DNA of 64,000 nucleotides from Fragum whitleyi (Eukaryota; Mollusca; Bivalvia; Cardiida; Cardiidae). The position numbers were made by a program, and so were the translations under genes. Below the pieces are notes generated by a model. It saw only the letters and a program-made list of their open reading frames with translations, was not told the origin of the DNA and ran no database searches. The DNA lies in contig OX411548.1 of NCBI GenBank assembly GCA_948146395.1, positions 63,197,020 to 63,261,019 on the forward strand, given 5' to 3'. Below, in pieces: positions 46,641-59,960 of this stretch; within the stretch, counting starts at the first letter, position 1, and every line of letters begins with the position of its first letter.

Positions 46641-46744
46641 TGGCTGCTCCGCCACTCGTGAAAATAAAGCTTTTGTCGTCAATACAATGAAATAAAAATC
46701 TATGTTACGCTTAAACACACGATTATGCTCCATATACATGTATA

Positions 46745-47567
46745 CTTAGTTCCAAAAGAAAGTGTGCACTTTCACTATTTGGTTTTCCTTATTTCTTGCA
46801 AAGTTGGGGGAACTCTTGCTTTTAAATTCTGTTGCATGTTTAAGATATAACCCTTTAGATACGAGGGATAAAATCCGTTTTCGAAAAAAGTTGCGTATAC
46901 TGTGGGCACTTGTTCAGCACATATGGTATTGACATTGGCCCTCCTGAGTTTCTTTTCTGGTAAAGAGAAATTTACTTATATGATATTTCCTAGTTTCACT
47001 AGGGACTCTCTACCATTTCCAAACAGAAGTTTGAGTTTACGTGCAGACGTCAAACCTGTGCCAACGTTAGAAATTGCTACATTAAATGGTCAATGACGTC
47101 AGATACAACGGTGTTATAGCGTTATACAATATAAGTTGATGCGTAACAGAGGAAGCTCAAGCGGACACATACGATTTCTATTGGAGTATGAGCGCTGATT
47201 TAATTTTATTGACAAATTTCCTTGCATGGTGTTAATTTTCGCCCACACACGAAATTTTTACGTAAACCTACGTTGTTTTTATAGTGTATAATTGCCATTC
47301 AGATGTGAATATTGCAAGGTAGGACACAGGGATTGAACTCAATGCGATTTCAAAAGAGTTATTCATCAACTGTAAGGTAGAAAAGCAAATCACTCAAAAT
47401 CAAACATCCTTTACTAGCTTTAGGTCAATGAGTTCCGCGTGCCTAATTTCTCAGAGTTTCGATGGTCAATAGTGTCGATGTTTGTCATGCAAAATTTTGT
47501 GACAGTACATTGAGTAAGTTTCGAGAAATTCGCGTTTTAAAAGTGCACACTTTCTTTTGGAACTGAG
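46745..47567. mobile_element. 823-bp TA-flanked TIR element
   Basis: Ends cttagttccaaaagaaagtg and the complement of cactttcttttggaactgag, about 27 of 28 matches, with TA on both sides (46743-46744, 47568-47569). This suggests a Tc1/mariner-type or related non-autonomous element. No transposase frame recognised. Confidence 0.7.
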
Positions 47568-48368
47568 TAAATTTAGTCTTACTAAATGTGAGACCCCAAG
47601 AACCTGTGGTATGGAATGTGGCCTAGAGGCTAAACTCTTTGATATCAAGTCAGTTTATATAATAATAAAAATAATAATGATAATGATAATTTTTCAATGA
47701 ACCTTTGCCATAAAAATTACCACTTATCCGGAGCAATTTCTGAAGAGTTTTATATTCTTTTTTTTTTATAATTTAGAATGATTGTGAAAGAGCTTTTAAA
47801 ACATTATTAACTATCAAAATATTATCTTGTAACAATTATGGACATGCATGTCTAGATAAAGGAAAACATCTTGAAGCACATTTAAACATACATGTGTCAT
47901 AAACTTTCCATTCAGTCACACCTCCATGAAAAAAAGCGGGACTTTTTTTTAAAAATTTTTTTACCTTAGTCGTTCCTGAAAATAGCTTATTTAACTATTT
48001 ACACGTTTCAAAATCATAGGCATAGTCGATTTCGAGGACACCCGAACATGTGTACGAATACACCTTTTCGTTTAGGTACATAAACAGACAGACAGGCAGA
48101 TAGATATAGAAAGAAAGACAGAAAAGTAAATGGGCAAAAAAAAAAGTTGGAAAGAAACAAAATGTCCACAAACATACCTGTTTACCGTGTTTTCTGTGAA
48201 TATAGAGGTATCTTTCATTCGAAACTTCTAAAAGCAGAAACATTTATCCCACGCAACTGAGTGTATGATTTAGAGAGGATCGCCGTACAGTGATATCGTT
48301 TTGATGAGATTTATCACAATGAAAGGGGCTTTCCTGTAATAATGCTATAGAAAGTCGGATGTACATTT
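47568..48368. other. AT-rich intergenic DNA
   Basis: Imperfect cagacagacaggcagatag run near 48085; otherwise nothing recognised. Confidence 0.6.
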
Positions 48369-48802
48369 CGTTACGTCGTGAAATTGACATTCATCTCAAT
48401 CAAAACCATACTAAATCGCTCACCCAGCGCTCTTTTCAATCATTCATTCCAAACGCTCACATAAAGAACTCAAAAACGCTCCAAAATGACTAAAATAAAT
48501 AAAATCAGCAGTTACATAAAAAATGAAAAAAAAAATAGATGGAAAAATTCGCGATTTCATTGACCTAATTAAAATTGATAGCATCTGATTAGTTTTGAAA
48601 AAAGGAGGCTATTTATAGAACTTGTATGTATTAAAGAGAGGTAATAAACATCGCTAATTTTGTTCATCCTGAACAAAATTCGCTACATTGGATTTCCTCC
48701 CTTTAATTTCATTCAAAACTCACTCCCCTCGCTCATTGAATTTCAATCCAAAATAATTCCAATTTTATTCAGCTTGTCAAAGCCATGATGTTCTTAACTG
48801 TA
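48369..48802 (-). mobile_element. Family A foldback MITE
   Basis: acgtcgtgaaattgacattc at one end and catgatgttcttaactgta at the other, with the central attttgttcatcctgaacaa. Confidence 0.8.
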
Positions 48803-48956
48803 AAAGAGCTTCGTCAGTAATAGTACTACAGGACCCTCGTCCTATTGACATTATTGACAATTTTATTGACCATGAGATTGAATCAATATTGCTAATTCAA
48901 AATCAAGAACATTGCCAATTGTGTGGATTGAAAGGTAGATAAGTCTATATACATGT

Positions 48957-49040
48957 ATTTGAGATTTCCGACAATCTCACAAACGCGCAATATTTAGACT
49001 CAGATCAGCCTTTGCAATCACACAGTCTGATCATTCACTC
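48957..49040. mobile_element. Family C fragment
   Basis: atttgagatttccgacaatc and actcagatcagcctttgcaa only; abuts a family A copy. Confidence 0.5.
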
Positions 49041-49051
49041 CTCAAAACTTC

Positions 49052-49488
49052 TACAGTTTAAAACATCGTGAAATTGACTGTCATTCGGATCAAAATCATT
49101 CTAAATCATTCACTCAGCGCTCCATTCGTTCTTTCAAAACACTCACTCAAATCGATAAAAACGCTCAAAAATCGTTTGAAAACATTTCGAAATCGTTCAA
49201 GACGATCAACATTATTTTCAAATCGATCAAACTGTTCAAGGTTTTTATTGGCTGGTGTTGAATTTTAAGGGTCTGATTGGTCCACGTAGACACGCAAAAA
49301 GAAATGTTTGTATATTCTAAAATTGAAAGTAATAAACATCGTTTATTTGGTCAAGATGAACAAAATTAGCGATACTCAATTACATCCCTTTAATTTCGCT
49401 CAAAACTCGTTCCATGCACTCATTCAATTTCAATCTAATATCATTCAGAATCAATCATCTTGTTAATTTCACAATGATCTTAACTGTA
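49052..49488 (-). mobile_element. Family A foldback MITE, subfamily II
   Basis: tacagtttaaaacatcgtg and cacaatgatcttaactgta. tattggctggtgttgaattt marks subfamily II. Confidence 0.82.
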
Positions 49489-49593
49489 CGTGGTCACTCA
49501 CTTTTTCGGTCATTAGTAATAAATGTAAAAAGCTTTCTGGCCGCCTTTACTCGAATCTTATTGACATTTCAAAGACAAAGTTAGCATAAACAT

Positions 49594-50585
49594 GGGGGCC
49601 AAAGTGGCCCTAAATCGTTCACCTGAATGAACTGTCTAAAATTGTTTAATGTAGCTTTTAAAAAATGATGATAAATGGTCACTAAGTTGAACAATGCTGT
49701 TGTTTCTATACAACTAGACAATCCTTTTGGACAATTTTCAGGTTGATTTGGCAAAATATGTACTCTCTAGAGTTCATACAAGTTTTTTTTCTAAAATTTT
49801 ACCCTGTGACCTATTTTTGACCCCAGTTAATCCAATATTAATTTTCATCAAGACAATCGTTCTTACCAAATTTCCAGTTAATCGGGCAAAAAATGCGGTC
49901 TCTAGAGTGCATTCAAGATTTTTCTATGATGTAATCTAGTAACCTAGTTTTTTTTAACCCCAGTTGACCACATTTCAAAGTCTTTATAAGATCCCATCAA
50001 GACAATCATTCTGACCAAAATTCAGGTTTATCGGGCATAAGATGTGGCCAATACAGTGCATACAATGTTTTTTTCTATGATTTGACTCAGTGACCTAGTC
50101 TTTGACCCCTAATGACTTAATTTCGAACACATCCAAGTTCTCATTGAGACAGTCATTCTGACCAAATCTCAGGTTGATCGGGCAAAAAATGTGGCCTCTA
50201 GAGAGCATACAAGGTTTTTCCAAGATTTGACCATGTAACCTTATTTTTGAGCCCAGTTGACCAAATTCGAACTTATCTGAGATTTCATCAAGATAATAAT
50301 TGTGAATAAATTTTAGCTGGATTGGTCAAATAATGTGGCATCCAGAGTGCATTCAAGGTTTTTCTAAAACTTTACCCTGTGACATAGTTTTTGACTGCAG
50401 TTGACCGAATTTCAAAGTCGCCCGAGATGTCACCCAGAAAATCATTCTGAAACAAATTCAGGTAGATTGGCCAAAAATTTGGCCTCTAGAATGCATACAA
50501 GGTGGTAAATTTTGACGATCAGACGACGCGCGTAGGACGCCGGACATCCACCTACAAGTTCCCACTTCGTGCTCAGGTGAGCTAA
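49594..50585 (-). mobile_element. Family D element with six tandem units
   Basis: Reverse copy: tggccctaaatcgttcacct at the low end and cgtgctcaggtgagct at the high end. The interior unit has aggttgatcgggcaaaaaat near 49738, 49873, 50022, 50170, 50313 and 50458, a period of 135-149 bp. Confidence 0.8.
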
Positions 50586-51130
50586 AATGCAGTAAAGAAA
50601 TTCGACAATACATGCCAAAAAAATAAAAATAAACGAATTATAGAGGTACCTCAAAGTTAACACTGATGAGGTACTTTTTTACATTTCTCTTTAATTTGGG
50701 GCATGCGTCAAAAGTCATGGCATTTCTTTCAATATGTGTTTTTCTCTCGATAACAATCCGTGAAATGAAAGAAATTGTCAAAAATTTCAATTTCTCTAAA
50801 ATTGTCATTTTTGTGACTTTCGAAATTGAGGGTACTTTTTAGGGTACCGGCGTTTGATTCGTGCATGAAAAGCCTCTGATGCATTACTCCACAAAACACT
50901 TGAGCACGATAATGGCTAAATGATCACTGCTTTGAAAGGTAAGTTCATAATAATAATAATAATATCTTTATTTATAGAAGGTAAAAACATTAAGACATCA
51001 TTTTCAAACAACAATAGCTAAAAAAGTGTCTTTTTTACAATGTTGCCTTCTCTCCCGCAAAATCTAACTCTTCTATTTTCTGACTCAATCTCACTATCTG
51101 ACAACCAAACTATATACATTTCTGACTCCC

Positions 51131-51260
<130 letters not shown>

Positions 51261-51591
51261 TCTCGCGTTATTCAGAACACTTATTTTGCAAATAAGAAAA
51301 AATCAAGATAACACAAACAATGAGATTAAATTTATGTGATCACGTACGGACAGACACACAGGTTTATATTCATTGGCTAGGATTTTGATAAACAAATATA
51401 GACAAAAATTATCAATTATTTTGTTGGTCGAGTAAAAAGTTCTTCATTTGTTTTTTAAAACTATACAATGTTTTGGCTTCCCTAATGAAGGTTGGAATTT
51501 TATTCCATATTTCCATACTGGCATAAGAGAAAGCCCTTTTCTTAAAGGATGTCTTATACCTTGAGCTTATAATATCACGACGGGTAGCAGA

Positions 51592-54487
51592 TCATAAGTT
51601 ATATGAAGAGTTTTTAGAAAAAGAAATTATGTCTGTAATGTATTTAGGTGTTAAATTATTTAAGGACTTATATATAAGTAGCGCAGTGTGGTAATTGCAC
51701 CTGTTATCAAAATTTAGCCATTTTAGTTTATTAAAAAGAAATTTGGAAGGTGTTTTAATTGAAGCCCCAAGCAAGATGCGGGCAGCCTTTTTCTGGAGCA
51801 GAGTTATTTTTGATAATTTTCGTTTTGTGGTCCTTCCCCAGATAGAACAACAGTAATCAAAACAGGGAAGTATATATGATCTATAAAAAAGTTGTTTCAT
51901 TTCAAAAGTAAGGTATAAATATATTCGTTTCAGCAAGGCTATTTTACCGTTTATTTTCAAGCATGTTTTATCTATATGTTCAGCCCATGTTAAGTGTTTG
52001 TCAACATTCAAACCTAAAATCTTTTGTGACTCGACGTTTTCTATTGGGATATTGTTTATACGCAGATCAAGCTTAGAAGATGTAGTTTTAGTTTTTGGCC
52101 CAATGAGCATACACTTGGTCTTACTAGGATTCACTAGCATGTTATTTTTTGTGCACCAATCGAGAATACAATCTAAACTTAACTGAAGATTTCGTTGCAT
52201 GTCTAATAAGTCAGTTCCAGACGTGTAAAGTGTTGAATCATCAGCATAAAGATCCAAGTTTGAGTTCTTAATGTATAGACTTAGATCATTTATATAAATT
52301 AAGAATAGAATGGGGCCCAAAATTGATCCCTGCGGAACACCACTAGTTAATCTTTGAGGAGACGAAAACATGGTTTTATGTTTAATACATTGGGTTCTTT
52401 CGTTTAGATAAGAAGTAAAAAGTGACAATGACTTCGTAGAAAAATTATGTAGTTTTAATTTGTGCAAAAGAATTTCGTGATCGACCAAATCAAATGCTTT
52501 CTTCAGGTCTACAAACACAGAACCGATTATTTTTCCTGAATCAATGTCATTTAGCCATTCATCTATTTGTCGGGTAAGCGCAGTTTGGCATGAATGTTTT
52601 TCCCTGAAACCAGATTGTAGAGCTTCTAATGCATTATTTTTGGAGAGAAAAGAGTTCAGTTGGTTTGCTAAATGACGTTCGAAGACTTTGGATAAAGTTG
52701 GTAGAACAGAAATTGGACGATAGTTATTGGGGTCATCTTTCAACGATCCTTTATGTAAGGGGAGCACACAGGCCTGTTTTAAAGCTATAGGGAAAAATAC
52801 CTTGAGCAATACTGTTATTGATAATTGCAGTAATTGGCAAAACAATTTGGTCTCCACATTGTTTTAGGACATTTGCACCGATGTCATCCATGCCAGTAGC
52901 TTTACAGGTATCCAATTTCTCGATTATTTTACTAACCTCAAAGGGGGTTATGAATTTCACATCAAACACTTGATTTTCAAGTTTACTTTGTAGACATGAA
53001 TGTATGTAAGAAAACGAACTTTCGTTAAACCTTACCTTCTTGACGATTTTCGCTATGTTTATGAAATGGTCATTAAGGCAATTTAAAATTGAATGAGTGT
53101 CCCGAACCTCAAATCCATTGTAAATTAAAGTAGAGGGAATGTGTGATTTTTCAAAAGTATCATTATCATTATTTTGTATTTTTCGAAAATTCCACCATAA
53201 TTCTTTTGAGTTTGTACCCTTTTCAATAGCATTATTATAATAATTTTTCTTACTTTTACGTATGAGATGTGAGGTCTTATTTCTCATTCGTTTGTAGTTT
53301 TCCCAGTCTTTTAATTTGTGGAATCGATCACGTTCATGCATAGCGTTCCGGATATCAGCATTAAACCATTTAGGAAGGCATTCACTTTTTATTCTTTTAT
53401 ATTTTATTGGTGCATGTCTCGACAAAACATCATTTAGAATCTTGTAAAACATTTCTAAGGCCTTATCCGGATTAATCTCTGTTTCTATTAATTGAAGTGG
53501 TGATAGGCTTAAGTCTCTCTGAAATTCAATTAATTGAAATTTTCTAAAACTCCTGTATTTTAAAGTTGAAACTGATTTGTTTTCAACATGTCTATTGCTA
53601 ATTTTCCTTGTCACGCACACGGGAAAATGGTCACTCAGCGATAGAGTCGGAATCAATATTTCACATATTCTGTCTTCCCGATTTGAGTAAAAATGATCTA
53701 TAATTGATGATGATTTCTTCGATACCCTAGTAGGTTGACAAACAAACTGTCGAAAACCTGTCTTCATGATAAATTTTGACCATGCTTTACATTCAAATGT
53801 ATTTTTCTCGGGAATGAATTTAAAATTAAAATCACCAAGAATGTGTATTTCTGCGTGTAAAGATTCCATATTCTGGAGCTGATCCCCAAAACTTGTGATC
53901 CAATCTTGTTTAGAGTTAGGGGGTCGGTATACAAAGCAAATGAAAAATGATTTTGTATTCTTTTGAGAAACTTCGAGCCAAATTGATTCAATTTGATCGG
54001 ATTCAAATTCCTGATGGCGCTTAACATTAAGATGTTTTGCAAAATAGACTAATAAGCCTCCACCCTTTTTATGCTTTCTATCTTTTCTGAAATATGAATA
54101 TCCTGAAATATCAAGATTTAAATCAACAATTGATTCGTTTAAATATGTTTCGCTTAATCATAACATGTCTATTTTTTTACCATTAGTAGGAGATGTTAAT
54201 ATATATTTTATTTCATCATATTTTTGAATAACATGCTGGACATTTAAATGCATCAAATGTAACCCTTTTTTGTCAAATTCTATAGTATTTACATGGGTTT
54301 TGAGCCTTTCGTGGATTTTAGTTTGTTTTGCATTTCTGTCATTTATTTTCACCTGCAGTTCTTTTGTAAGTAAATTCTTTTCAGAGATGTTAACGTTTTT
54401 ATTTTCATAGGTTGTTTCTTTTACGTGCGAATAATTGTTTTCATTGATTATAATATTGCTACAAGAATATTTGATTCTTGTATTCAA
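51592..54487 (-). pseudogene. LINE ORF2: endonuclease and reverse transcriptase
   Basis: About 965 codons. Endonuclease motifs: LNVQ near the start, LSET, YRPPN, LGDFNF, SDHFPV. RT motifs: YRPISVLPTLSKVFE, SGVPQGSILGP and the catalytic YADDS. There is an in-frame TGA just before LSET (about 54155-54157). A +1 insertion near 52770-52780 shifts the frame within the RT finger region (SFKT|ACVLPLHKG), so the 5' part ends at 52751 in its own frame. No RNase H domain was seen. Confidence 0.82.
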
Positions 54488-54589
54488 ATCTGAGCATTTG
54501 CAGGGAAATGTTTCACAAACTGCGCATAGTGTATTTAATATCTTAAACTTATTTTGTAGCGAGATAAATGTGTGTCCGTCCGTACTTTC

Positions 54590-56464
54590 CTAGCGAGAAA
54601 TTATTCTTTTACATTCGTTAGTAAAATGATTCTGCATGCCGCATTTCATACAGCGGCGGTTGATCCGGTTTACTCTCCGTCTAGAATTGTCGTAATCACA
54701 ATCTTCTACTCTATGGCCCTCTTGTCCGCATTTAAAGCAATGTAACTGTCTATAATAGCTGTCCGTTACAGTGTTACGCTTAAGGATTGGTATGAACTCG
54801 TTGTATTTTTTCAACAACACAGCAGTCCCCTTATCTGATAGATGAATTCTGTCTTTCCAGTAATAAAACGAGTTTACTTCCAGCCGTTCACTGACTGGAA
54901 TACATACTGCCCCATTGTCGCGACACAAAAAGTTGATGTAGTTATTCATTTCGACAACGTCAGCATCTCTCCTAGGCGTGATTTCCGCTATATGAATTAC
55001 AGTTTCAGGCGATTCGGCTCTTATGTAATTGATGAGATTTATAAAATCGTGTTCTACAGCTTCTTCATTTCTACCTTCAGCAATATCATTTCCGCCTGCC
55101 TGTACAATAATCGACCTATACCTTGAAATGTCCAACTGCTCTAGTTTCCTTTTTATTTGTTGAATTTTGGCTCCTCGGTTCGTGATGACGTCCACATTTT
55201 TGCCCAAACCTCTCTTATTTACCCGTTGAAGAATAGAGCTTCCTATCAGTAATACATTCTCTCTTTTTGTTGTGGATTTGTATCGATTAACAAATGGCCT
55301 CTTCGTACTAGTTTGGCTCGAGTTGATAGAATCATGTATCGTTTTATTTTCCGCTATTACTCTCCGCTTTTCTGAAACTGTTTCGCAAGTTGGATTCGAG
55401 TGAGGACTTTTGCTGCTTTTCATGTCTTTTGATGATTTTGTCTGTCCAAATTTGCCCGTGATCGACTGTAACTTTTTGTTAATTGTAGATGATACATTTG
55501 ACAGTTCGTGTTTCAAGTTGGCAGTTGTATCATTCACTTCCTCAATCTACGATTCAACAGCATTTGACCGGATTTTGTATAAATTCTTAATAGATTGAAT
55601 TTCATCCATGATTCCATCAAACGCCTGAGAGGTAGAATGGACATGCGTTAAGAGAATATCTTTTACTTCCAAAACTTCCTTAAATACGTCCTCCAAACTT
55701 GGATTTAATAAACGACCATTCGAATCACAATAGTTGGGTCTGGTAGCGTTAATATTTACTCCGTGAGTGGATCTTAAAGGGCTCAAGAGAATAGGTTCGT
55801 CTTCTATTTTATTTTCATCCTGTTGAATTTCAGAAATTTCTGAAATGCTGGGCAGTTTAGTACTTTGATTTGAATCAGATGATGGCTTACAGTCTTCAGA
55901 TTTAGTACCCGCATTTGTATGGAAATTGCGACACTGGGTTAGAATTGCCTTGATTTGCCGATTGACCTCATCAACAGTTGTATTTGACGTAATCATACAT
56001 TTTTTCACGCACTCTATAACTTCCGCAAAGAGTGTTTGAACAAATAACGATGCATTTTTCCCATTGACCAGGCATGAGCTGCGAGTATGGTACATATTCA
56101 CAGTATATAAATGGCCGTTGGTTCCATAGAGCTTGTAAATGTACTCGGTAAAATTTCCCTTTCTATCACTCACGGGAATTCTAATACATCTGAATGTTGT
56201 GTCAAGAGATGAGAAAAACTTATCCAATTCACATCTAAACAGTTCATAAAAGCCAGTGTTGAATACAAATTTAACGCCCCCTCCTGTTTGTTCAATACAA
56301 ACTGGAACTCTATCAGTGGCCTTTAGTTTCTTTGACAGTGACCTTTGTTTGTTTAGCTCATATTGTCTTTTTTCAATGTTAGATTCTGCCGCTTTGAAAC
56401 GATCAACGATCTGCAACTGTCTTTTAAGTTTCCGGTTCATTTTGCATGTTTTGATTAATGTCAA
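54590..56464 (-). pseudogene. LINE ORF1: N-terminal domain, SGNH esterase, two CCHC-type zinc knuckles
   Basis: One reading frame of about 625 codons with a single in-frame TAG at 55547-55549. The first half is basic, followed by a conserved-looking globular domain with YTVNMYHTRSSCLVNG. The second half carries an SGNH/GDSL hydrolase: block I IGSSI, block III QAGGND, block V DRIHLSDKG (catalytic Ser and Asp-His). The C-terminus has knuckles CFKCGQEGHRVEDC and CMKCGMQNHFTNEC. In CR1-type LINEs this ORF binds RNA and has an esterase domain of unclear role. The TAG most likely makes this copy non-functional. Confidence 0.8.
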
Positions 56465-56599
56465 ACGTCTTTGAAAAACCTAATACACAATTTTTCTATC
56501 CTAGACTACTAAAAGGTCGTTGATTTCAAACGACGTTACAATAAATTTGACGCCATGATTGTTTACGCTGACGTCATCCTTACATTATATCAAGGTGAG

Positions 56600-56757
56600 G
56601 ATAAAAAGTCATATTTTCTTTTTTCATCATTATTATTATATTTAATTTCTATGTTTTGTAAATTGTATTTAATTGATATGTTGTGTAATATTTGTTCTCA
56701 TGCTCTATATGGGCCCATTATGGAAATAAAATATGTTCTGTTCTGTTCTGTTCCGTG
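56600..56757 (+). mobile_element. 3' end of another LINE, (tgttc)n tail
   Basis: Plus-strand fragment ending in tggaaataaaatatg followed by repeated tgttc. Typical of a 3' terminal LINE tail; no coding part remains. Confidence 0.5.
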
Positions 56758-57263
56758 CGTTATAACGCCATTTTTACAACGGCGATATTTTCCATCAATT
56801 ATGCATTCAAATTTATCAATAAGAGATGGCTGATTGTCCGATTTGTCGATGATCATCTCATTTATTGCTTTCACCAGAAAAATCCATCACTTACTTGATT
56901 TCCTGAGTCCAGCGATAATCCATCCAAGAATTTCACTTCAAGATCCTAACACGTTAAATCAATATTTCTAAATATCACAAAAAATATAAATGATTCCGTA
57001 ATGAATTATACACCAAAAAACGTAGATTTCCAAATGAAACTTGTACACCAACTTCGAACTTGGTACAACTTTAATTGTAATTTAGCGATCGAAAAAACAC
57101 TTCTTGAATTTAACTTTTATTTTTTTCCATTGTTTATACGTCGACGTCACTTCCGGAGTTCAGATTCCAATATAAAAAGCAAAACATGTGTGCGAAAAGG
57201 AGAAATGTAAGTTGACCGCTTAGAACTTTTGAGTAGAGCAGTATTCACTACTACCTCGATACA

Positions 57264-57560
57264 TACAGTTAATAACATCGTGAAAATGACAAGATGAATG
57301 ATTTTGGGATTTTTTTTCTTTTTTCTGGGGGGGGGGGGGGGTATGAAATTGAATAAGTGTGAGGAGCGAGTTTTGAGTGAAATTTAAAGGGAGGTAATCC
57401 AACGTCGCTTATTTTTTTCTGGATGAACAAAATTGGCGATATTTATTACCTCCCTTTAATAAAATATGAATACAGGTTCTATGAATAGCTTTCTATGTCT
57501 TCACAAACCCATCATATGCCTACAAAATTCAATTATGTTCGTGAGGGAGAGATCAGATTT
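57264..57560 (+). mobile_element. Family A truncated copy
   Basis: Left end tacagttaataacatcgtg, a run of 13 or more G at about 57328, central hairpin arms; lost after ttcaattatgttcgtga. Confidence 0.72.
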
Positions 57561-57589
57561 TTTTCTAATTCTAGAAGGCCATGTTGTAA

Positions 57590-57664
57590 ATAAGATATTA
57601 TTATACATGACTTGTTAACTTCTTTAAATAAAGATTGTATTATTATTTTTATTATTATTATTAA
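57590..57664 (+). mobile_element. LINE 3' tail fragment, (att)n
   Basis: Sequence catgacttgttaact...aaataaagattgta followed by att repeats, resembling a truncated LINE 3' end. It directly follows a truncated family A copy. Confidence 0.45.
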
Positions 57665-58057
57665 CAGTTTTCACTGTCTAAACGGGGAGCGTTTAAGGTT
57701 CGTTGATTTGCAATACAATTTTGTGATGCAGGGTATTTAAATAGAAATACAGGAACACGTATCATTACAGATGCCTCATTAAAAACGACCAAAAGGTCCA
57801 TTTGAATTGAAAATAGTGCAAATAATCCTAAGTTTATTCCAAAATCTTGGTAAAATTAAACAAAAGAAAAAATACATCCGAGATATTACCTTAATTGCGT
57901 GACGTTTCACCTTTTTCTATTGAAAAATCCATACATCCAGATGAAAAACTATATGTACATGTACATATACAATCAAAGTAATGAAGGTGTTTAAAGTTTC
58001 TTTATGACACATTTTGCTAATTAAAATGACAAACGCTATCTTATTACTTGACGTATG

Positions 58058-58180
58058 TACAGTTTACAACATCGTGAAATTGACATTCATCTCAATCAAA
58101 ACCATTCTAAATCATTCACTAAGCGCACCATTCATTCATTCAAAACACTCACTCAAACCACCCAAAACGCTCCAAAATGG
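58058..58180 (-). mobile_element. Family A end fragment
   Basis: tacagtttacaacatcgtg through ctaaatcattcactaagcgc to acgctccaaaatgg. Confidence 0.7.
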
Positions 58181-58390
58181 TACTTTTATAATGACCCTTC
58201 CTTATTGAAAAGGATTCTTTTGGTAATATTTTTGTTAAAATCAAAGGTAATAAAATTCAAGTACCATTATTCTACGTTATTTCTTTCAGCAGAATCTTAT
58301 AAAACCCGGTCTATTTGAATAACGCGCAAAAAGTCCGTAAGATATACAAATACCGGCTCCCGTTTATAGAGTCCGGAAGCCGGAGTCCAT

Positions 58391-58656
58391 TGCCACCAGT
58401 TTTCTAATAGCCAGAGCCTGAGCACAGTTGGACGTGCGTCGGAATCATAATCTCCCAGGTTCGACCACCGACGGCGACATTCATCCTTTTCGACTGTTTG
58501 TCCCGAACCAATGGATATCTATGTGGGATAGCAGAATGGGGCTAGGAAAGAATGTAATGGTATTTCTAGTGTAAAATACCCGAAACCCATTGATAGGTTG
58601 TCCAGCTGGAAGGAATATTGTTTAAAGCGGTGTAAAACCTATTCAAACAAGTATTC
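58391..58656 (+). mobile_element. Degraded tRNA-derived SINE, same family as 41096-41401
   Basis: Matches the other copy in its body (gggatagcag...ggctaggaaagaatgtaatgg) and 3' end (agcggtgtaaaacctattcaaac). The head is eroded, with a B-box remnant aggttcgacca. Confidence 0.7.
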
Positions 58657-58689
58657 TAGTGAGCTCAAACAGCATACGATAAATTCATA

Positions 58690-58800
58690 GAATAGTTTTA
58701 TTTCCACGAACAACCGACGCTGTATTTTCACTCGTGGCTCATCCACCAGTGTGAAAAAAGATATTTGTTGTTCATTCAGTGAAAAATAAATCTACCTTTC
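58690..58800. repeat. Family F hairpin, diverged
   Basis: tgtattttcactcgtggctc and tatttgttgttcattcagtg correspond to the 38704 hairpin. A half copy, actcgtgaaaataaagcttt, also lies at about 46652. Confidence 0.5.
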
Positions 58801-59024
58801 ACCGAAAGTAACAATTTCCGTCTGTACAGTGAAATTATAGACAACATTGACGCGTAAATGCCCGAAGGAACGCTGACTTTAAATACCAACACAATAGAAA
58901 AAGGTACAATGGTTGCAACAGCTTGGTTGAAAATAGGCCAACGTAAAGTATGTGAATAAATTGCTATTATCATTGATATAAGTATAGATTTTAAAGAGAG
59001 AAAGAAAGAAAAATAAAAACACCG

Positions 59025-59431
59025 TATAATTGGCAAGATGAATTATTTTGGAATGATTTTGGAATGTAATTGAATGAGATAGCTGAATAATGGAAGTTAA
59101 TCCAATATCGCAAATTTTGTTCAGGATGAGCGATATATTATTATATATTACCTGTCTTTAATAAAATATGCGCACAAGTTCTATAAATAGCATCCAACTT
59201 CTCCAAGAACGTACCGGACGCTCAAAATTTGAATTATGTCAGTGTAATCGCGATTTTTTTCCAGCTTTTTTTATTTTGAATGAGGTAGTTAATTCTATAA
59301 TTTTCGGTAATTTTGGAGCGTTTTTGGATTATTTGAGTGAATATTTAGAGTGAATGAATGGAGCGCTGTGCGAGTGATAAGGAATGGTTTTGATCGAGAT
59401 GAATGTCAATTTCACGATGTTGTATACTGTA
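59025..59431 (+). mobile_element. Family A foldback MITE
   Basis: The left terminal repeat is lost; the rest is clear up to cacgatgttgtatactgta. Confidence 0.75.
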
Positions 59432-59781
59432 CTTTACTTTTTAGATTCTCCAAATATGCCTAGGCCATTTGTTAACAACCAAATACGTGTAATTTGTACT
59501 TCATTTAAAATTAATTGACGTAGTGCGAAGCTTCTATAACCCAGCTGTAGCTACGAGGTTTTAGTTACCCAACGACAACAGTTATATTCCCATGCATATA
59601 AGAGCTTGAAAACTAGTTTAAATTTCGTTTACTTCTTATTATTATTTCAACGAGAGATCATAAATGACAGAAATTTCCTTTAGAGACAATTCTATGAAAA
59701 AGAAAATTAAACAAAATAAAAAATAATTTAAAAAAAACATCTAACCGTGGTTTCCTATTTTTTCTCACACCATTTCTACAT

Positions 59782-59960
59782 GTACAGCTAAAACATCGTG
59801 AAATTATGAGATGGTTGATTTTGGAATGGATACGGAATGATACTTAATGAGTGGTTCGTTGCGAGTTTTGAATGAAATTAAAAGGAGTTAAATAATATCG
59901 ATGAATTCGTCCATTTGGACGACTTTAACGATATTTTATTACTTCATTTTAGAAAAACCT
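59782..59960 (+). mobile_element. Family A left half
   Basis: tacagctaaaacatcgtgaa to the central ttcgtccatttggacgactt hairpin and a tattacttc remnant. Confidence 0.68.

Noticed and set aside
46902..47096. 64-codon frame inside the 823-bp element as a transposase remnant
   Set aside because: No DDE/D motif or similarity that I can recognise; too short to call.
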